A stretch of 64,000 bases of DNA from JANQJA01 sp965267485 (GCA_965267485.1 OZ254080.1:1674001-1738000); one strand, 5' to 3'; positions 35,013 to 43,893 are shown, numbered from the stretch's first letter. Numbers and translations: made by a program. The notes: generated by a model not told the origin, from the letters alone.

Positions 35013-35720
35013 ATGAACGGCATCGACTGTTTCTTCGAAGGGCTTCGACTGATGTGGCGGCCGGGCATACGGGCCTACGTCATCATCCCGTTCATACTGA
35101 ACTCGCTGGTCTTTACCGGCGTCGTGTTCTGGGGCGTTGCGCAGTACGACGCATTGTCTTCTTCAATTACGGGCCTGTTGCCGGAGTGGCTGTCCTTTCT
35201 CGCTGGCATCGTCGCCTTCATCGCGGGCGTCGCCGCGTTTCTGGCCTTCGTGCTGGTCTTTGCCATCGTGGCGAGCGTCATCTCGTCTCCATTTCTCGCG
35301 CTGCTGGCCGAGAAGGTGGAAATGCAGCTGACCGGCGAGCAGCCGTCTGCGTCAGGCAATCTGCTCGTCATCGCAGTCCGCGCCCTCGGGCGAGAGGTCG
35401 CCAAGGCCCTGTACTACCTGCCTCGCCTGCTCGGTATCTTCCTGCTGACGCTGATCCCGGGCGTGAATGTTGCGTCCCCGGCGCTGTGGGCGCTGTTTGG
35501 CGCCTGGATGATGACGATCCAGTTCACGGACTACGCGGCAGACAACAACGGCGTGGCCTTCCGCGACCTGCGTAGCCGCCTCGGCACCGGAAAGTTTCAG
35601 GCGATCGTATTCGGGCTTGTTGCGTACGTGGCGCTCGCGATTCCGGTCGTGAACATCATCCTGATTCCCGCGGCAGTGGCGGGCGGTACGGTGTTCTGGG
35701 TCGAACGGCTCCGACGCTAG
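35013..35720 (+). CDS. cysZ: CysZ-like sulfate permease (EI24 family)
   Basis: A 235-residue inner-membrane protein with about four long hydrophobic segments and the EI24/CysZ pattern (FFEGLRLMWRPGIRAYVIIP at the start, YYLPRLLGIFLLTLIPG in the middle, IPVVNIILIPAAVAGGTVFW at the end). CysZ imports sulfate for cysteine synthesis. ATG directly follows the stop of the molybdenum subunit. Its own TAG stop shares the palindrome CTAG (35717-35720) with the stop of the convergent ppnN gene. Confidence 0.9.
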   Translation: MNGIDCFFEGLRLMWRPGIRAYVIIPFILNSLVFTGVVFWGVAQYDALSSSITGLLPEWLSFLAGIVAFIAGVAAFLAFVLVFAIVASVISSPFLALLAEKVEMQLTGEQPSASGNLLVIAVRALGREVAKALYYLPRLLGIFLLTLIPGVNVASPALWALFGAWMMTIQFTDYAADNNGVAFRDLRSRLGTGKFQAIVFGLVAYVALAIPVVNIILIPAAVAGGTVFWVERLRR

Positions 35721-37084
35721 ACGATCTCGTAGCAGGGGTGGTACGTCGAGCCCGGCAGCTTCATTCGGTACTGGGCGATGAACGACTTCAGTAACTCGTC
35801 CATACGCGCCATGATCTCGGGATCGCCTGAGATCCGGAACAGGCCGTGTTCCTCGATCTCGCGAATGCCTTCTTCCTTGACGTTGCCCGCAACGAGCGCC
35901 GAGAACGCGCGCCTGAGGTTTGCCGCGAGCAGGTAGTCTGGCTGGTCGCGATGAAGCTGCAGGCTGCCGACGTTCTCATGGGTCGGGCGGAACGGCATCT
36001 GAAACTCGTTGTTGATCTTCAGCAGCCAGTTGTAGTGATACGCATCGTTGCGTGCCTTGCGGAACTTCCGCACCTGCTTCATGCCGTTCAGCATTTGATG
36101 TCCGACCGCCTCGGGGTCATTGATGATGATTTCGTACTTGCTGCGTGCGCGCTCGCCGAGTGCAAAGGTCACGAACTCGTCGATCTTCTCGAAGTAGTCA
36201 CGCGCAGATTCAGGCCCCGTGAAAACGAGCGGGAACGGAATCGACTCGTTGTCCGGATGCAGCAGGATACCGAGCAGGTACAGAATCTCTTCGGCGGTGC
36301 CCACGCCGCCGGGGAAGACGACGATGCCGTGACCCATCCTGACGAAAGCCTCAAGGCGCTTTTCGATGTCAGGCATGATGATGAGTTCGTTGACGATCGG
36401 GTTTGGTGGCTCGGCGGCGATAATGCCCGGCTCGGAAATGCCGACATAGCGCCCCTGCTTGTTGCGCTGCTTCGAGTGTCCGATCGTCGCGCCCTTCATT
36501 GGGCCTTTCATGGCACCCGGGCCGCAGCCGGTGCAGATGTCGAGGCCCCTCAGCCCGGCCTGATAGCCGACTTCCTTGCTGTATTCATACTCTTCACGCG
36601 AAATCGAGTGCCCGCCCCAGCAGACCACCAGGCTCGGCGGGCGACCCTGCTTGAACGCGCTCGCGTTGCGCAGAATGTGGAAGACGGCGTTGGTGATGCC
36701 GTCGCTGGATTCGAGGTCGAACTGCGGGTTGTCCTCGACTTCGGTGCTGACATACACGATGTCACGCAGGACGGCGAACAGGAGTTCCTTGATGCCCTGG
36801 ATCATCCGCCCCTCGACGAGGGCTTCAGCGGGCGCGTTTGTGAGTTCGATGCGCAGGCCGCGTTCAAGCTGGATGAGCTTGACCTCGAATTCCGGGTAGG
36901 CTTCGAGCATGGTTTTCGCGTTGTCGATGTTGCTCCCGCAATTGAGTACGGCCAGCGTACATTTGCGATAGACCTTGTAGAGCCCGGTCTGGCTCTTGTC
37001 GAGGAGCTTGTTCACCTCCCACTGGGACAGGACTTCCATTTCATCCCCGGGGGTCACCTTGATGTCGACAACGTCGTTGGTCAT
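35717..37084 (-). CDS. ppnN: Nucleotide 5'-monophosphate nucleosidase PpnN
   Basis: A 455-residue cytoplasmic enzyme of the LOG/YgdH family that hydrolyses nucleoside 5'-monophosphates to base and ribose phosphate and in E. coli is stimulated by (p)ppGpp. The central Rossmann-like LOG domain contains VVCWGGHSISREEYEY, GCGPGAMKGPMKGATIGHS and the signature VVFPGGVGTAEEILYLLG. N- and C-terminal PpnN-specific domains are present, so it is the long form rather than a short LOG protein. Length matches E. coli PpnN (454). Divergent from the second dioxygenase gene. Confidence 0.95.
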   Translation of the reverse strand: MTNDVVDIKVTPGDEMEVLSQWEVNKLLDKSQTGLYKVYRKCTLAVLNCGSNIDNAKTMLEAYPEFEVKLIQLERGLRIELTNAPAEALVEGRMIQGIKELLFAVLRDIVYVSTEVEDNPQFDLESSDGITNAVFHILRNASAFKQGRPPSLVVCWGGHSISREEYEYSKEVGYQAGLRGLDICTGCGPGAMKGPMKGATIGHSKQRNKQGRYVGISEPGIIAAEPPNPIVNELIIMPDIEKRLEAFVRMGHGIVVFPGGVGTAEEILYLLGILLHPDNESIPFPLVFTGPESARDYFEKIDEFVTFALGERARSKYEIIINDPEAVGHQMLNGMKQVRKFRKARNDAYHYNWLLKINNEFQMPFRPTHENVGSLQLHRDQPDYLLAANLRRAFSALVAGNVKEEGIREIEEHGLFRISGDPEIMARMDELLKSFIAQYRMKLPGSTYHPCYEIV

Positions 37085-37171
37085 TGTTTACTACCGGTTT
37101 GCGTATGAGAGCCGCACCCTGTGGCTGATCGGGCGCGGTGCGTTAGTATAGAGCAAGGAGGGCGTTATCAC

Positions 37172-38032
37172 ATGAGCTACCAGCATATTACGGTGGATGC
37201 GTCTGTCGGTCCGGTTGGCGCCGTCGTTTCGGGTGTCGATCTCTCGCAGACACTACCGCCGGAAGTCATCTCGGAAATCCACTCGGCCTGGCTTGCACAC
37301 CGGGTGCTGTTCTTTCGTGACCAGTCGCTTGATCCCGCGGCGCAGGCGCGCTTCGCCGCGCACTTTGGCGAACTCGATGTCTACCCATTCATGAAGGCGG
37401 TGGACTCGCATCCGAATGTGATCCCCATCATCAAGGAGCCGGATGCGAAGGCCAACTTCGGGGGTGGCTGGCATACCGATACCTCATATCTCGAGCACCC
37501 GCCGAAGGCGACGCTGCTCTATGCCGTCGAAGTGCCGGAAGAGGGTGGTGATACGCTGTTTGCCGATGCGGCCGTGGCCTACGAATCGCTGAGCGAGGAG
37601 GACAAGGAGAAGTATGACGTCATTGGCGTCTACTCGCCCAAGGTTGTGCACGGCAAGGGCGGTGCCTACTCGTCCCTCAAGGCGAGTTCAAACGATCTGG
37701 GTGCCGCGTACGGTGGCAACGAGGACTTCGCCGAGAGTGAGGTGGAACACCCGATTTTCAGAACGCATGAAGAGACCGGCAAGAAGAGCATCTACTGCAG
37801 CCGCCCGCACACGCACCGCCTGAAAGGCATGACGCGTGAGGAGAGCCTGCCCATCATCGGCTATCTGCAGGATCAGGTAACGCGTGAAGACAACGTGACC
37901 CGATTCCACTGGGAGCCGGGATCGCTCGCGATGTGGGACAACCGCTGCGTCTTCCACCACGCGCTCAATGACTACCACGGCAAGCGGCGGCACATGCACC
38001 GCGTGATCGTGCAAGGCGAACGACCGAAGTAA
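37172..38032 (+). CDS. TauD/TfdA family Fe(II)/2-oxoglutarate dioxygenase (second copy)
   Basis: A 286-residue dioxygenase related to the one at 27505. Iron ligands: GGWHTDTSYLEHPPKAT (HTD) and distal His in RCVFHHALNDYHG; the Arg in HMHRVIVQGER near the C-terminus fits the 2OG carboxylate contact. The GVDLSQTLPPEV and FFRDQSLDP segments are standard for TauD-like enzymes. AAGGAGGG (37155-37162) stands 9 bases before the ATG. The last codons are repeated in degenerate form 40 bases downstream. Confidence 0.92.
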   Translation: MSYQHITVDASVGPVGAVVSGVDLSQTLPPEVISEIHSAWLAHRVLFFRDQSLDPAAQARFAAHFGELDVYPFMKAVDSHPNVIPIIKEPDAKANFGGGWHTDTSYLEHPPKATLLYAVEVPEEGGDTLFADAAVAYESLSEEDKEKYDVIGVYSPKVVHGKGGAYSSLKASSNDLGAAYGGNEDFAESEVEHPIFRTHEETGKKSIYCSRPHTHRLKGMTREESLPIIGYLQDQVTREDNVTRFHWEPGSLAMWDNRCVFHHALNDYHGKRRHMHRVIVQGERPK

Positions 38033-38069
38033 ACTCGTCGGCGCAATAGACCCGTGCCGGCGTTAGTGA

Positions 38070-38114
38070 CGGCACAAGCACCGCGTGATTGTCAGAGGCG
38101 AACGCCCGCGCTGA
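38070..38114 (+). pseudogene. Relic of a dioxygenase C-terminus
   Basis: Fifteen codons reading RHKHRVIVRGERPR then stop. The upstream gene ends in RHMHRVIVQGERPK then stop: 11 of 14 residues match, and 33 of the first 39 bases. Two stops lie immediately before the relic in frame. It looks like the tail of a second tandem dioxygenase copy whose body has been deleted. Confidence 0.65.
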
Positions 38115-38155
38115 CCTCGTCCTGAAGCGTTCGCGAAGCGAAGGCTGAAGGACCT
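38115..38155. repeat. Intergenic repeat copy 2
   Basis: CCTCGTCCTGAAGCGTTCGC and onward to GGCTGAAGGACCT matches copy 1 (28379) at most positions over about 40 bases and shares its first 14 bases exactly with copy 3 (60117). The centre TTCGCGAAGCGAA is a short palindrome (TTCGCGAA). Confidence 0.6.
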
Positions 38156-38186
38156 GAGCTGCGCACGGAGGTTGTCGCGAGCAGGA

Positions 38187-38228
38187 GGTACTTCGGCACG
38201 TGCGGGCGCACGAGCCTCAGCACCAGGG
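38187..38228. repeat. Second intergenic repeat type, copy a
   Basis: GGTACTTCGGCACGTGC at the left and GAGCCTCAGCACCAGGG at the right; the same two blocks recur at 61446-61486, and a shortened form occurs at 60143-60164. Confidence 0.55.
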
Positions 38229-38254
38229 TGCGCTCGCTGCCCGCAGCGCGGGGC

Positions 38255-39259
38255 TTACTCGCCGAGTCGGTAGATCTCCGCGGCAGTGCCGTAGAACATG
38301 CGATCCTTTTCGTCCTCGCTGAAGTCGGCCACGAGCTTCTTCAGGCCGTTGTACAGCACGTGGTACGAGATTGACCACTTGTCGACCGGAAAGTTACTCT
38401 CGAACATGCACCGATCCGGGCCGAAGCACTCGATCGTGTGAAGGTAGTAGCGCCGCTGCGCCTCCACGAACTCGTCTGACGTTGGCGGCGTCGATCGCTT
38501 GTCCCAGCCAAAACCGTTGTCGGGCATGGCCAGCCCGCCCAGTTTGGCGACGACGTTCTCACATCGGGCGATCTCCGCGATGTCCAGTTTCCACTGCTCG
38601 AAGATTTCCTCGCGCTTGTCGGCGTAGGGGCCAACGCCAAGCGGCGTGCCGAAGTGGTCCAGAATCATTCTCGTGCCGGGCACGGCGCGGGCGAGATCGG
38701 CGAATGCCTGATTCTGGTGGTGGTAGTGCCACGTGTCATAGGTCAGGCCCATACTGCCGAGCTTCTGCATCCCCTGCCGGAAATCGTCACGAAGATAGAG
38801 CCCCTCCGGCGCGCGCCCGGCGATGCGAAGTGCTTCCGGATGCGGATCCAGCGCACCGGCGTGGCGGATGCCGCGAAATCGTCCGTCTCCCGCTTCGATG
38901 TGAGCCTCGAGGACCGCCTCGACCGCGTCCCCGAGTGTCAGGTCGGCGCGGGAAACAATACCGGCGATCGTTGCCTTGCCAGTGGCGGCCTCGCTCGCCT
39001 GCGCCTGCTCGACCACAAACCGGGTTTCGCCGATGACGCGAAACGATTCCGGCCCCTCGTCGAGATACTCTGCGCCGCACTCCACGAACACGGTCTTCTC
39101 GACGTTGTGACCCGAGCCCGTATCACCCCAGAGGTCCTCGACGAGGTAGTCAGCACCCGGTCGGCGCCAGAGGTGGTGGTGCGGGTCGATGATTCGCCGT
39201 TCCGGATCAATGATGTCTTCTGTGACCTGCTCGAGCCACGCTGCGCTGCCGGGTTCCAT
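38255..39259 (-). CDS. Amidohydrolase family 2 protein (metal-dependent hydrolase)
   Basis: A 334-residue TIM-barrel hydrolase of the Amidohydro_2 group. N-terminal metal motif IIDPHHHLWRRPG, active-site segments MILDHFGTP and CMFESNFPVDKW (metal Asp region). Members hydrolyse lactones (for example 2-pyrone-4,6-dicarboxylate) or decarboxylate aromatic acids. The start at 39259 follows GAGG by 8 bases; the open frame extends almost 100 codons further upstream without family similarity. Repeats lie just after the stop. Confidence 0.9.
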   Translation of the reverse strand: MEPGSAAWLEQVTEDIIDPERRIIDPHHHLWRRPGADYLVEDLWGDTGSGHNVEKTVFVECGAEYLDEGPESFRVIGETRFVVEQAQASEAATGKATIAGIVSRADLTLGDAVEAVLEAHIEAGDGRFRGIRHAGALDPHPEALRIAGRAPEGLYLRDDFRQGMQKLGSMGLTYDTWHYHHQNQAFADLARAVPGTRMILDHFGTPLGVGPYADKREEIFEQWKLDIAEIARCENVVAKLGGLAMPDNGFGWDKRSTPPTSDEFVEAQRRYYLHTIECFGPDRCMFESNFPVDKWSISYHVLYNGLKKLVADFSEDEKDRMFYGTAAEIYRLGE

Positions 39260-39365
39260 CTTTGTACCTCTCTGTCGGGAACGTGTGTGGGAGATCTGAT
39301 GAAGATGTCGCAATCCAGGGATCATGACAAGCGTCTGCTTGCCTTCGGCGACGAATTTGCTGACG

Positions 39366-41078
39366 ATGTGGAACATGCTTTCTCGCCTCTCACCGCCGGC
39401 GCTCGTTATCGCGCTCGGATGCCTGTTTGCCTGGTGGATCCAGACCGACAGCGGTCGGGTCGATGTGTCCGATGTCCGTTTCACCGGTGCCAACGGCAAT
39501 GTGATGAGCGCGTTGCTGTATCGTCCGCGCGAGGCGACGCCGGACAACCCTGCACCGGGCGTTCTTGCGGTTCACGGCTATATCAATTCGCGTGAGACCC
39601 AGTCCGGATTCGCCATCGAGTTCGCTCGCCGGGGCATGGTCGTGCTGGCGCTTGACCAGACCGGCCACGGATATTCCGATCCGCCGGCGTTCGCCTACGG
39701 TTTCGGCGGCCCGGATGGTCTTGCCTACCTGCGATCGCTGCCATTCGTCGACAAGACACGCATCGGGCTCGAGGGGCATTCGATGGGCGGCTGGACCGTG
39801 CAGATGGCAGCCGCTTCCGATCCCGATGGATATCGTTCGATGGTGCTCGAGGGCTCATCGACCGGCACGTTCGGTGCGCCTGAGGGCACGCCGTTATCGC
39901 CGCGAAACCTCCTGGTGGTGTTCAGTCTGTTCGATGAATTCTCAGCCCTCATGTGGGAGACGCCGGTGCCGGCGAACGTGGTGGATTCACCGAAGCTCCA
40001 GCGCGTTTTCGGCACTGACGAAACCATAGCGCCGGGTCGCGTCTACGGCGACTTCGCGGCAGGAACCGCGCGCAAGCTGCTGATGCCGCCGGTGACTCAC
40101 CCCGGCGATCATCTCTCCACGGCCGCGATCGGCGCTGCGGTTGACTGGTTTGAACAGACACTGGGTGTCGAAGGCAACGTCGAGGGCCAGCGCTGGTACT
40201 GGAAAGAATTGGCGACGCTCGTCGCGCTGCTCGGCCTTGCCTGGCTCGTGTTTCCGCTGCTTGATCGCGCCATCTCCCTGACCGGGATATCAGGCTCGCC
40301 GCGAATGCTGGATACGTCCGGGCGATGGTGGCCGAATGCGCTGATTGCCGCGCTCGTGCCCGTGCTCACGTTTTTCCCGCTGCAGGCGGTTGCGAACCTG
40401 CTGGTGCCGCCAACGCCGGTATTCGCCCAACAGATCACCAGTGGCGTGATGCTGTGGGCGCTGGGCAATGGGGCGCTCAGCCTCGCCGGCTTCTGGCTCT
40501 GGTACCGACGTCGCGCCGTTTCGCTGGCCGATCTGGGCGCCCTCGCTGATCGCGGGTATCTGATCCGCGTCCTGTGGGCGGGTCTGTTTGTCGTAGGCAC
40601 GCTGCTGCTCGTGGTTGCCGCAGTGGAATTCCTGCTGAACGTGGACTTCCGCTTCTGGGTGGTCGCACTCAAGGCGCCGTCTCCCGTGCAGGTGGGGCTG
40701 TTCATCGTCTACCTGCCGTTCTTTCTGGCCTTCTTCGCCGTGCTGTCGCTCACGTTGCATTCGCAGCTTCGGCTCGGGCTGCCGCCCGGCCGCGCGATGC
40801 TGGTCAACGGCAGCGTGCTGTCCGGCGGCTTCGTCCTGCTGTTGTTGATCCAGTACATTCCGCTGCTGCTGGGTGGCACGCTCACGATTGCGTCGCAGCC
40901 GCTGCTGACAATCGTCGCCTTCCAGTTCGTGCCGGTGCTGTTCTTCGCGGGTGCGGTATCAACCTGGGCATTCGAGAAGACGGGGTCGATCTATCCAGGG
41001 GCGTTGGTCAATGCGCTTGTCATCACCTGGTATCTCGTCGCCGGCACCGCGACGCAGGCAGTACCGTTCTGGCTTTGA
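39366..41078 (+). CDS. Alpha/beta hydrolase fused to a multi-helix membrane domain
   Basis: A 570-residue protein. One N-terminal membrane helix (LVIALGCLFAWWI) leads into an alpha/beta hydrolase domain (about 25-265): VLAVHGYINSRETQ, LDQTGHGYSD and the nucleophile elbow LEGHSMGGW (Ser139), with His in THPGDHLSTAA. Residues about 275-570 hold seven or eight hydrophobic helices with no family I recognise. The hydrolase domain probably faces the periplasm, judging from the single helix before it. Start uncertain: ATG at 39366, 39375 or 39324, all with weak ribosome binding sites. Function unknown. Confidence 0.82.
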   Translation: MWNMLSRLSPPALVIALGCLFAWWIQTDSGRVDVSDVRFTGANGNVMSALLYRPREATPDNPAPGVLAVHGYINSRETQSGFAIEFARRGMVVLALDQTGHGYSDPPAFAYGFGGPDGLAYLRSLPFVDKTRIGLEGHSMGGWTVQMAAASDPDGYRSMVLEGSSTGTFGAPEGTPLSPRNLLVVFSLFDEFSALMWETPVPANVVDSPKLQRVFGTDETIAPGRVYGDFAAGTARKLLMPPVTHPGDHLSTAAIGAAVDWFEQTLGVEGNVEGQRWYWKELATLVALLGLAWLVFPLLDRAISLTGISGSPRMLDTSGRWWPNALIAALVPVLTFFPLQAVANLLVPPTPVFAQQITSGVMLWALGNGALSLAGFWLWYRRRAVSLADLGALADRGYLIRVLWAGLFVVGTLLLVVAAVEFLLNVDFRFWVVALKAPSPVQVGLFIVYLPFFLAFFAVLSLTLHSQLRLGLPPGRAMLVNGSVLSGGFVLLLLIQYIPLLLGGTLTIASQPLLTIVAFQFVPVLFFAGAVSTWAFEKTGSIYPGALVNALVITWYLVAGTATQAVPFWL

Positions 41079-41085
41079 CTCCGGC

Positions 41086-41760
41086 TCAGTCATCTTCCTC
41101 ATCCAGATAGAATCGCTCGTCGAACGTCTTGACGATGCCCGGCCAGAACACGGTCAGGGCCGTGACAATCAGGCCGTTGATGAAACCCTCCTGAAAACAG
41201 ATCGGGAAGATCAGCGCCCAGTACTGCAGGGCGCTGCTGATCTCTGCTGATGCGCCGGCGAGCCACAGGATGGCGAGGACCGCGACCGCGGCGATGAGTA
41301 CGCTGAGCAGGCTGCCGGCGAAGCCCGCACCCAGCATGAAGAGAAAAAGATTTCTGATGTCGGTTCGGCGGAGCAGGTGTACGAGCAGGCGTGTGACGGC
41401 GACCGGCACGGCGACAGAAATGAGCCAGGCGGTGGGCACGGCAAGCAGCGATTCCCCGAGAATTAGCGTATGGGGAATGACGACGGCGAGGCCGCTGATA
41501 CCGGCGAGCCTTGCGCCGACCAGCAGCGTGAGGGCAGGGAACAGGCTGAGGTGGAGCCAGAGACCTTCACCGAGCGGGACGCTCAGCAACCAGATGCCGA
41601 GCAGGGCGAGCGTCGAACCGAAGAGTACATGCTGGCGAATCGGTACGGCGAGCAATGCCCGCCACTCGGCGAGTGTCAGAGCGAAGGTCGCGAGGCCGAC
41701 CATGGCAAGGCCGGACACGATGAGCAGCCACGTCGGCAGCATGGATGCCGAAATCAACAT
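41086..41760 (-). CDS. CbiM-like energy-coupling-factor permease-type membrane protein
   Basis: A 224-residue protein with about six membrane helices. GEGLWLHLSLFPALTLLVGA and the C-terminal FQEGFINGLIVTALTVFW resemble substrate-binding S/M-component proteins of the CbiM type (cobalt/nickel uptake). The N-terminal metal-ligand histidine pattern of true CbiM (MHI...) is absent, and no ATPase (CbiO) or CbiQ gene is nearby. It ends in an acidic tail (DERFYLDEEDD). I consider it an orphan relative of unknown substrate. Start may be the seventh codon instead. Confidence 0.7.
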   Translation of the reverse strand: MLISASMLPTWLLIVSGLAMVGLATFALTLAEWRALLAVPIRQHVLFGSTLALLGIWLLSVPLGEGLWLHLSLFPALTLLVGARLAGISGLAVVIPHTLILGESLLAVPTAWLISVAVPVAVTRLLVHLLRRTDIRNLFLFMLGAGFAGSLLSVLIAAVAVLAILWLAGASAEISSALQYWALIFPICFQEGFINGLIVTALTVFWPGIVKTFDERFYLDEEDD

Positions 41761-41832
41761 GAGCGCGATTATGACGCCGCGCCCTTGGCGAAGGCCAGCA
41801 AAGGCTCCTTTTGCCTCTGGTGCTGGTACCGG

Positions 41833-41852
41833 AGGTCCTTCGCTGCGCTCAG
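41833..41852 (-). repeat. Intergenic repeat, exact inverted copy of 61499-61518
   Basis: On the minus strand this reads CTGAGCGCAGCGAAGGACCT, identical over 20 bases to the element just after the TonB receptor stop. It lies 11 bases after the stop of the S9 peptidase gene. Confidence 0.6.
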
Positions 41853-41862
41853 GAAGAGGAGA

Positions 41863-43893
41863 TCAGGGAGCGGGCGTTCGGTAGCGCTCGAACCAGGCGA
41901 GGATGTGATCGACCTTGGTCACGAGCCGCGACGGCCGGCTGGCAATGCCGTGCGAGGTGTCGGGCAGCCGCACCATCGCGCTGTCAATGCCCTGCAGGCG
42001 AAGCGCCTGATAAAACTGCTCAGTCTCCGAGATCGGCGTCCGCCGGTCGTCCTCGCCGGTGATCAGCAGTGTCGGCGTCGTGACGTTGCCAACGAGTGAC
42101 AGCGGTGAACGCCGCCAGTAGTGCTCAACGTGCTCCCAGGGTGGCCCCGGGAACTGGTGATAGATCTGGCCCACGCTGGAGTCTGCCGTGAGCGTCTTGC
42201 TCAGCCAGTTGATCACGGGCTTGGCAGCGACGGCGGCATTAAAGCGATCGGTGAGTCCGATTGCATACGCGGTCGCGATGCCGCCGGCACTCCCACCCGC
42301 GATGAACAGGTTCTGCTCGTCGATGAAGCCCTTGTCGATCATGAGATCGACGCCCGACATGTGATCGGCAAAGTCCTCCTCGCTCGAGTACTTGTATTGC
42401 AGAAGCAGCGCGAAGTCTTCGCCATAGGTGGTGCTGCCGCGATGGTTCGCATAGAAGACGACATAGCCGGCGGCCGCCATCAGCTGCAGCTCGGCAGTGA
42501 AGTGCGGCCCGTACGCGGAGTGGGGCCCGCCGTGGATTTCGAGGATCAGCGGGTACTTCTTTGCCGGGTCGAAGTCCGGGGGTGTGATGTACCAGCCCTG
42601 GATCTCCTGTTTGTCGAATGACGACTCATAGACGACTTCATGAACCTCGCCCAGGGTTCTGTGCGCAAGCACATCCTCATTCAGTTGCGTCAGCACACGC
42701 GGTTCGCGGCGGGTCATCACGGCGAGGTCGGCGGGCCGGTAGGCGCTGCCGCGCGTGAAGGCAATTGTGCCGCCGGCAGCGTGAAAGCTGCCGGAAAGAT
42801 AGGGGCGGCCGATCGTTTCGCCGCCCAGCGTGTCGGTGATCTCCCTTATGCGACCGTTGGCCTGAACCTCTCCGATTTTGGCGATGCCACGCTCGGCATA
42901 TTCGAAGAACACCGAGCGGCTGTCGTCTGCCCACACGGCGCCGTAGGCGTCGCCGTCCAGAGATTCGGTCAGCAGGCGCAGATTGCCGCCGTCGAGGTCC
43001 ATGACCGCAAGGCGACCCGGTGTATAGGCCAGCGGGCGGCTCTCCTCGCGGGAGAACACGATCAGCTTGCCGTCCGGTGACACCTTCGGCGAGCGTTCTG
43101 CGCCCGGCAAATTCGTGATGCGGGTCAGCGTGCCGGTCGCGATGTCGATCGACCAGATGTCAGCCTCGTCGCTGACCAGTTCCCAGTCGTCGCTGCGGTT
43201 GGCAGATACAAAGATGCGGCTGCTATCCGGCGACCAGGATAGCGTGCCAGTGTGATGATAGTTGCCCGATGTGAGCTGCCGTGCGCTGCCGCCGTCTGCG
43301 GGCACGACGAAAACATGGCGATAGGCCGGTTCGACAATGCCGCGGCCATCGTACTGATATCGCGTCATGTTGATGGTAACCGGCGGCTTCGCCCACTTGG
43401 CGCCATCCGGCTTCTTGCGGGGCTTGGCGATCGGCTCGGCTTTGGCCTTCACCAGCATGGTAAAGGCGAGCCAGCGGCCATCCGGTGACCAGCTCAGCGA
43501 ACCCGGCGACTCCTGAACATTGGTGATGAGGGCCGTCTCGCCACTCTCCATCCAGCGGACGAACACCTGCCGCTTGCCTTCCTCGTTGGAGATGAAAGCA
43601 AGGCGCTGGCCATCAGGCGACCAGCGCGGTGAGGTGTAGCTCTTCAGCCCGGAGTAAAGCGGACGATGGTTTTCGCCGTCTGCATCGATGATCCAGAGGT
43701 TGGCGCGGGCGCTGTCTGTCATGATGTCGTTGGAGCGACGAACGTACACGATCTCCTGTCCGTCCGGCGAAACCTGCGGGTTCGAGGCCCACTCGAGGTC
43801 GAACACATCCATGGCGTCGAATGACTGTGCCCACGAACTCGCAGACACAATCAGCATTGCGATCAGTAGTGGCAATTGAACAGTGCTTCGCAT
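41863..43893 (-). CDS. S9 family peptidase (prolyl oligopeptidase / acylaminoacyl-peptidase type), exported
   Basis: A 676-residue serine peptidase with a signal peptide (MRSTVQLPLLIAMLIVSASSWAQ). The N-terminal ~400 residues form WD40/TolB-like propeller repeats (PQVSPDGQEIVYVRR, PRWSPDGQRLAFIS, LSWSPDGRWLAF). The catalytic domain has nucleophile Ser in FIAGGSAGGIATAY, Asp in TGEDDRRTP and His in DTSHGIASRP. It should degrade oligopeptides in the periplasm or outside. Divergent from the TSP3 operon. Confidence 0.94.
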   Translation of the reverse strand: MRSTVQLPLLIAMLIVSASSWAQSFDAMDVFDLEWASNPQVSPDGQEIVYVRRSNDIMTDSARANLWIIDADGENHRPLYSGLKSYTSPRWSPDGQRLAFISNEEGKRQVFVRWMESGETALITNVQESPGSLSWSPDGRWLAFTMLVKAKAEPIAKPRKKPDGAKWAKPPVTINMTRYQYDGRGIVEPAYRHVFVVPADGGSARQLTSGNYHHTGTLSWSPDSSRIFVSANRSDDWELVSDEADIWSIDIATGTLTRITNLPGAERSPKVSPDGKLIVFSREESRPLAYTPGRLAVMDLDGGNLRLLTESLDGDAYGAVWADDSRSVFFEYAERGIAKIGEVQANGRIREITDTLGGETIGRPYLSGSFHAAGGTIAFTRGSAYRPADLAVMTRREPRVLTQLNEDVLAHRTLGEVHEVVYESSFDKQEIQGWYITPPDFDPAKKYPLILEIHGGPHSAYGPHFTAELQLMAAAGYVVFYANHRGSTTYGEDFALLLQYKYSSEEDFADHMSGVDLMIDKGFIDEQNLFIAGGSAGGIATAYAIGLTDRFNAAVAAKPVINWLSKTLTADSSVGQIYHQFPGPPWEHVEHYWRRSPLSLVGNVTTPTLLITGEDDRRTPISETEQFYQALRLQGIDSAMVRLPDTSHGIASRPSRLVTKVDHILAWFERYRTPAP

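Larger units (their letters stand above)
38033..38254. other. Intergenic region with a gene remnant and repeats
   Basis: A 222-base gap between the second dioxygenase and the convergent amidohydrolase. It contains a hairpin (GTGCCG 38054-38059 with CGGCAC 38070-38075), a relic of a dioxygenase C-terminus (38070-38114), repeat copy 2 (38115-38155) and a second repeat type (38187-38228). I see no intact gene. Confidence 0.7.

Noticed and set aside
35846..37108. 420-codon open frame antisense to ppnN
   Set aside because: Shadow of a well-conserved gene; the product has no recognisable features or ribosome binding site.
37130..37160. TAGTAT as a -10 box before the second dioxygenase
   Set aside because: No convincing -35 at the right distance.
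39260..39547. 96-codon upstream extension of the amidohydrolase frame
   Set aside because: No family similarity, and it overlaps the divergent hydrolase gene; a good ribosome binding site marks the later start.
41761..41862. Possible cobalamin riboswitch before the CbiM-like gene
   Set aside because: No B12-box-like sequence or room for the structure; the gap holds only a repeat element.
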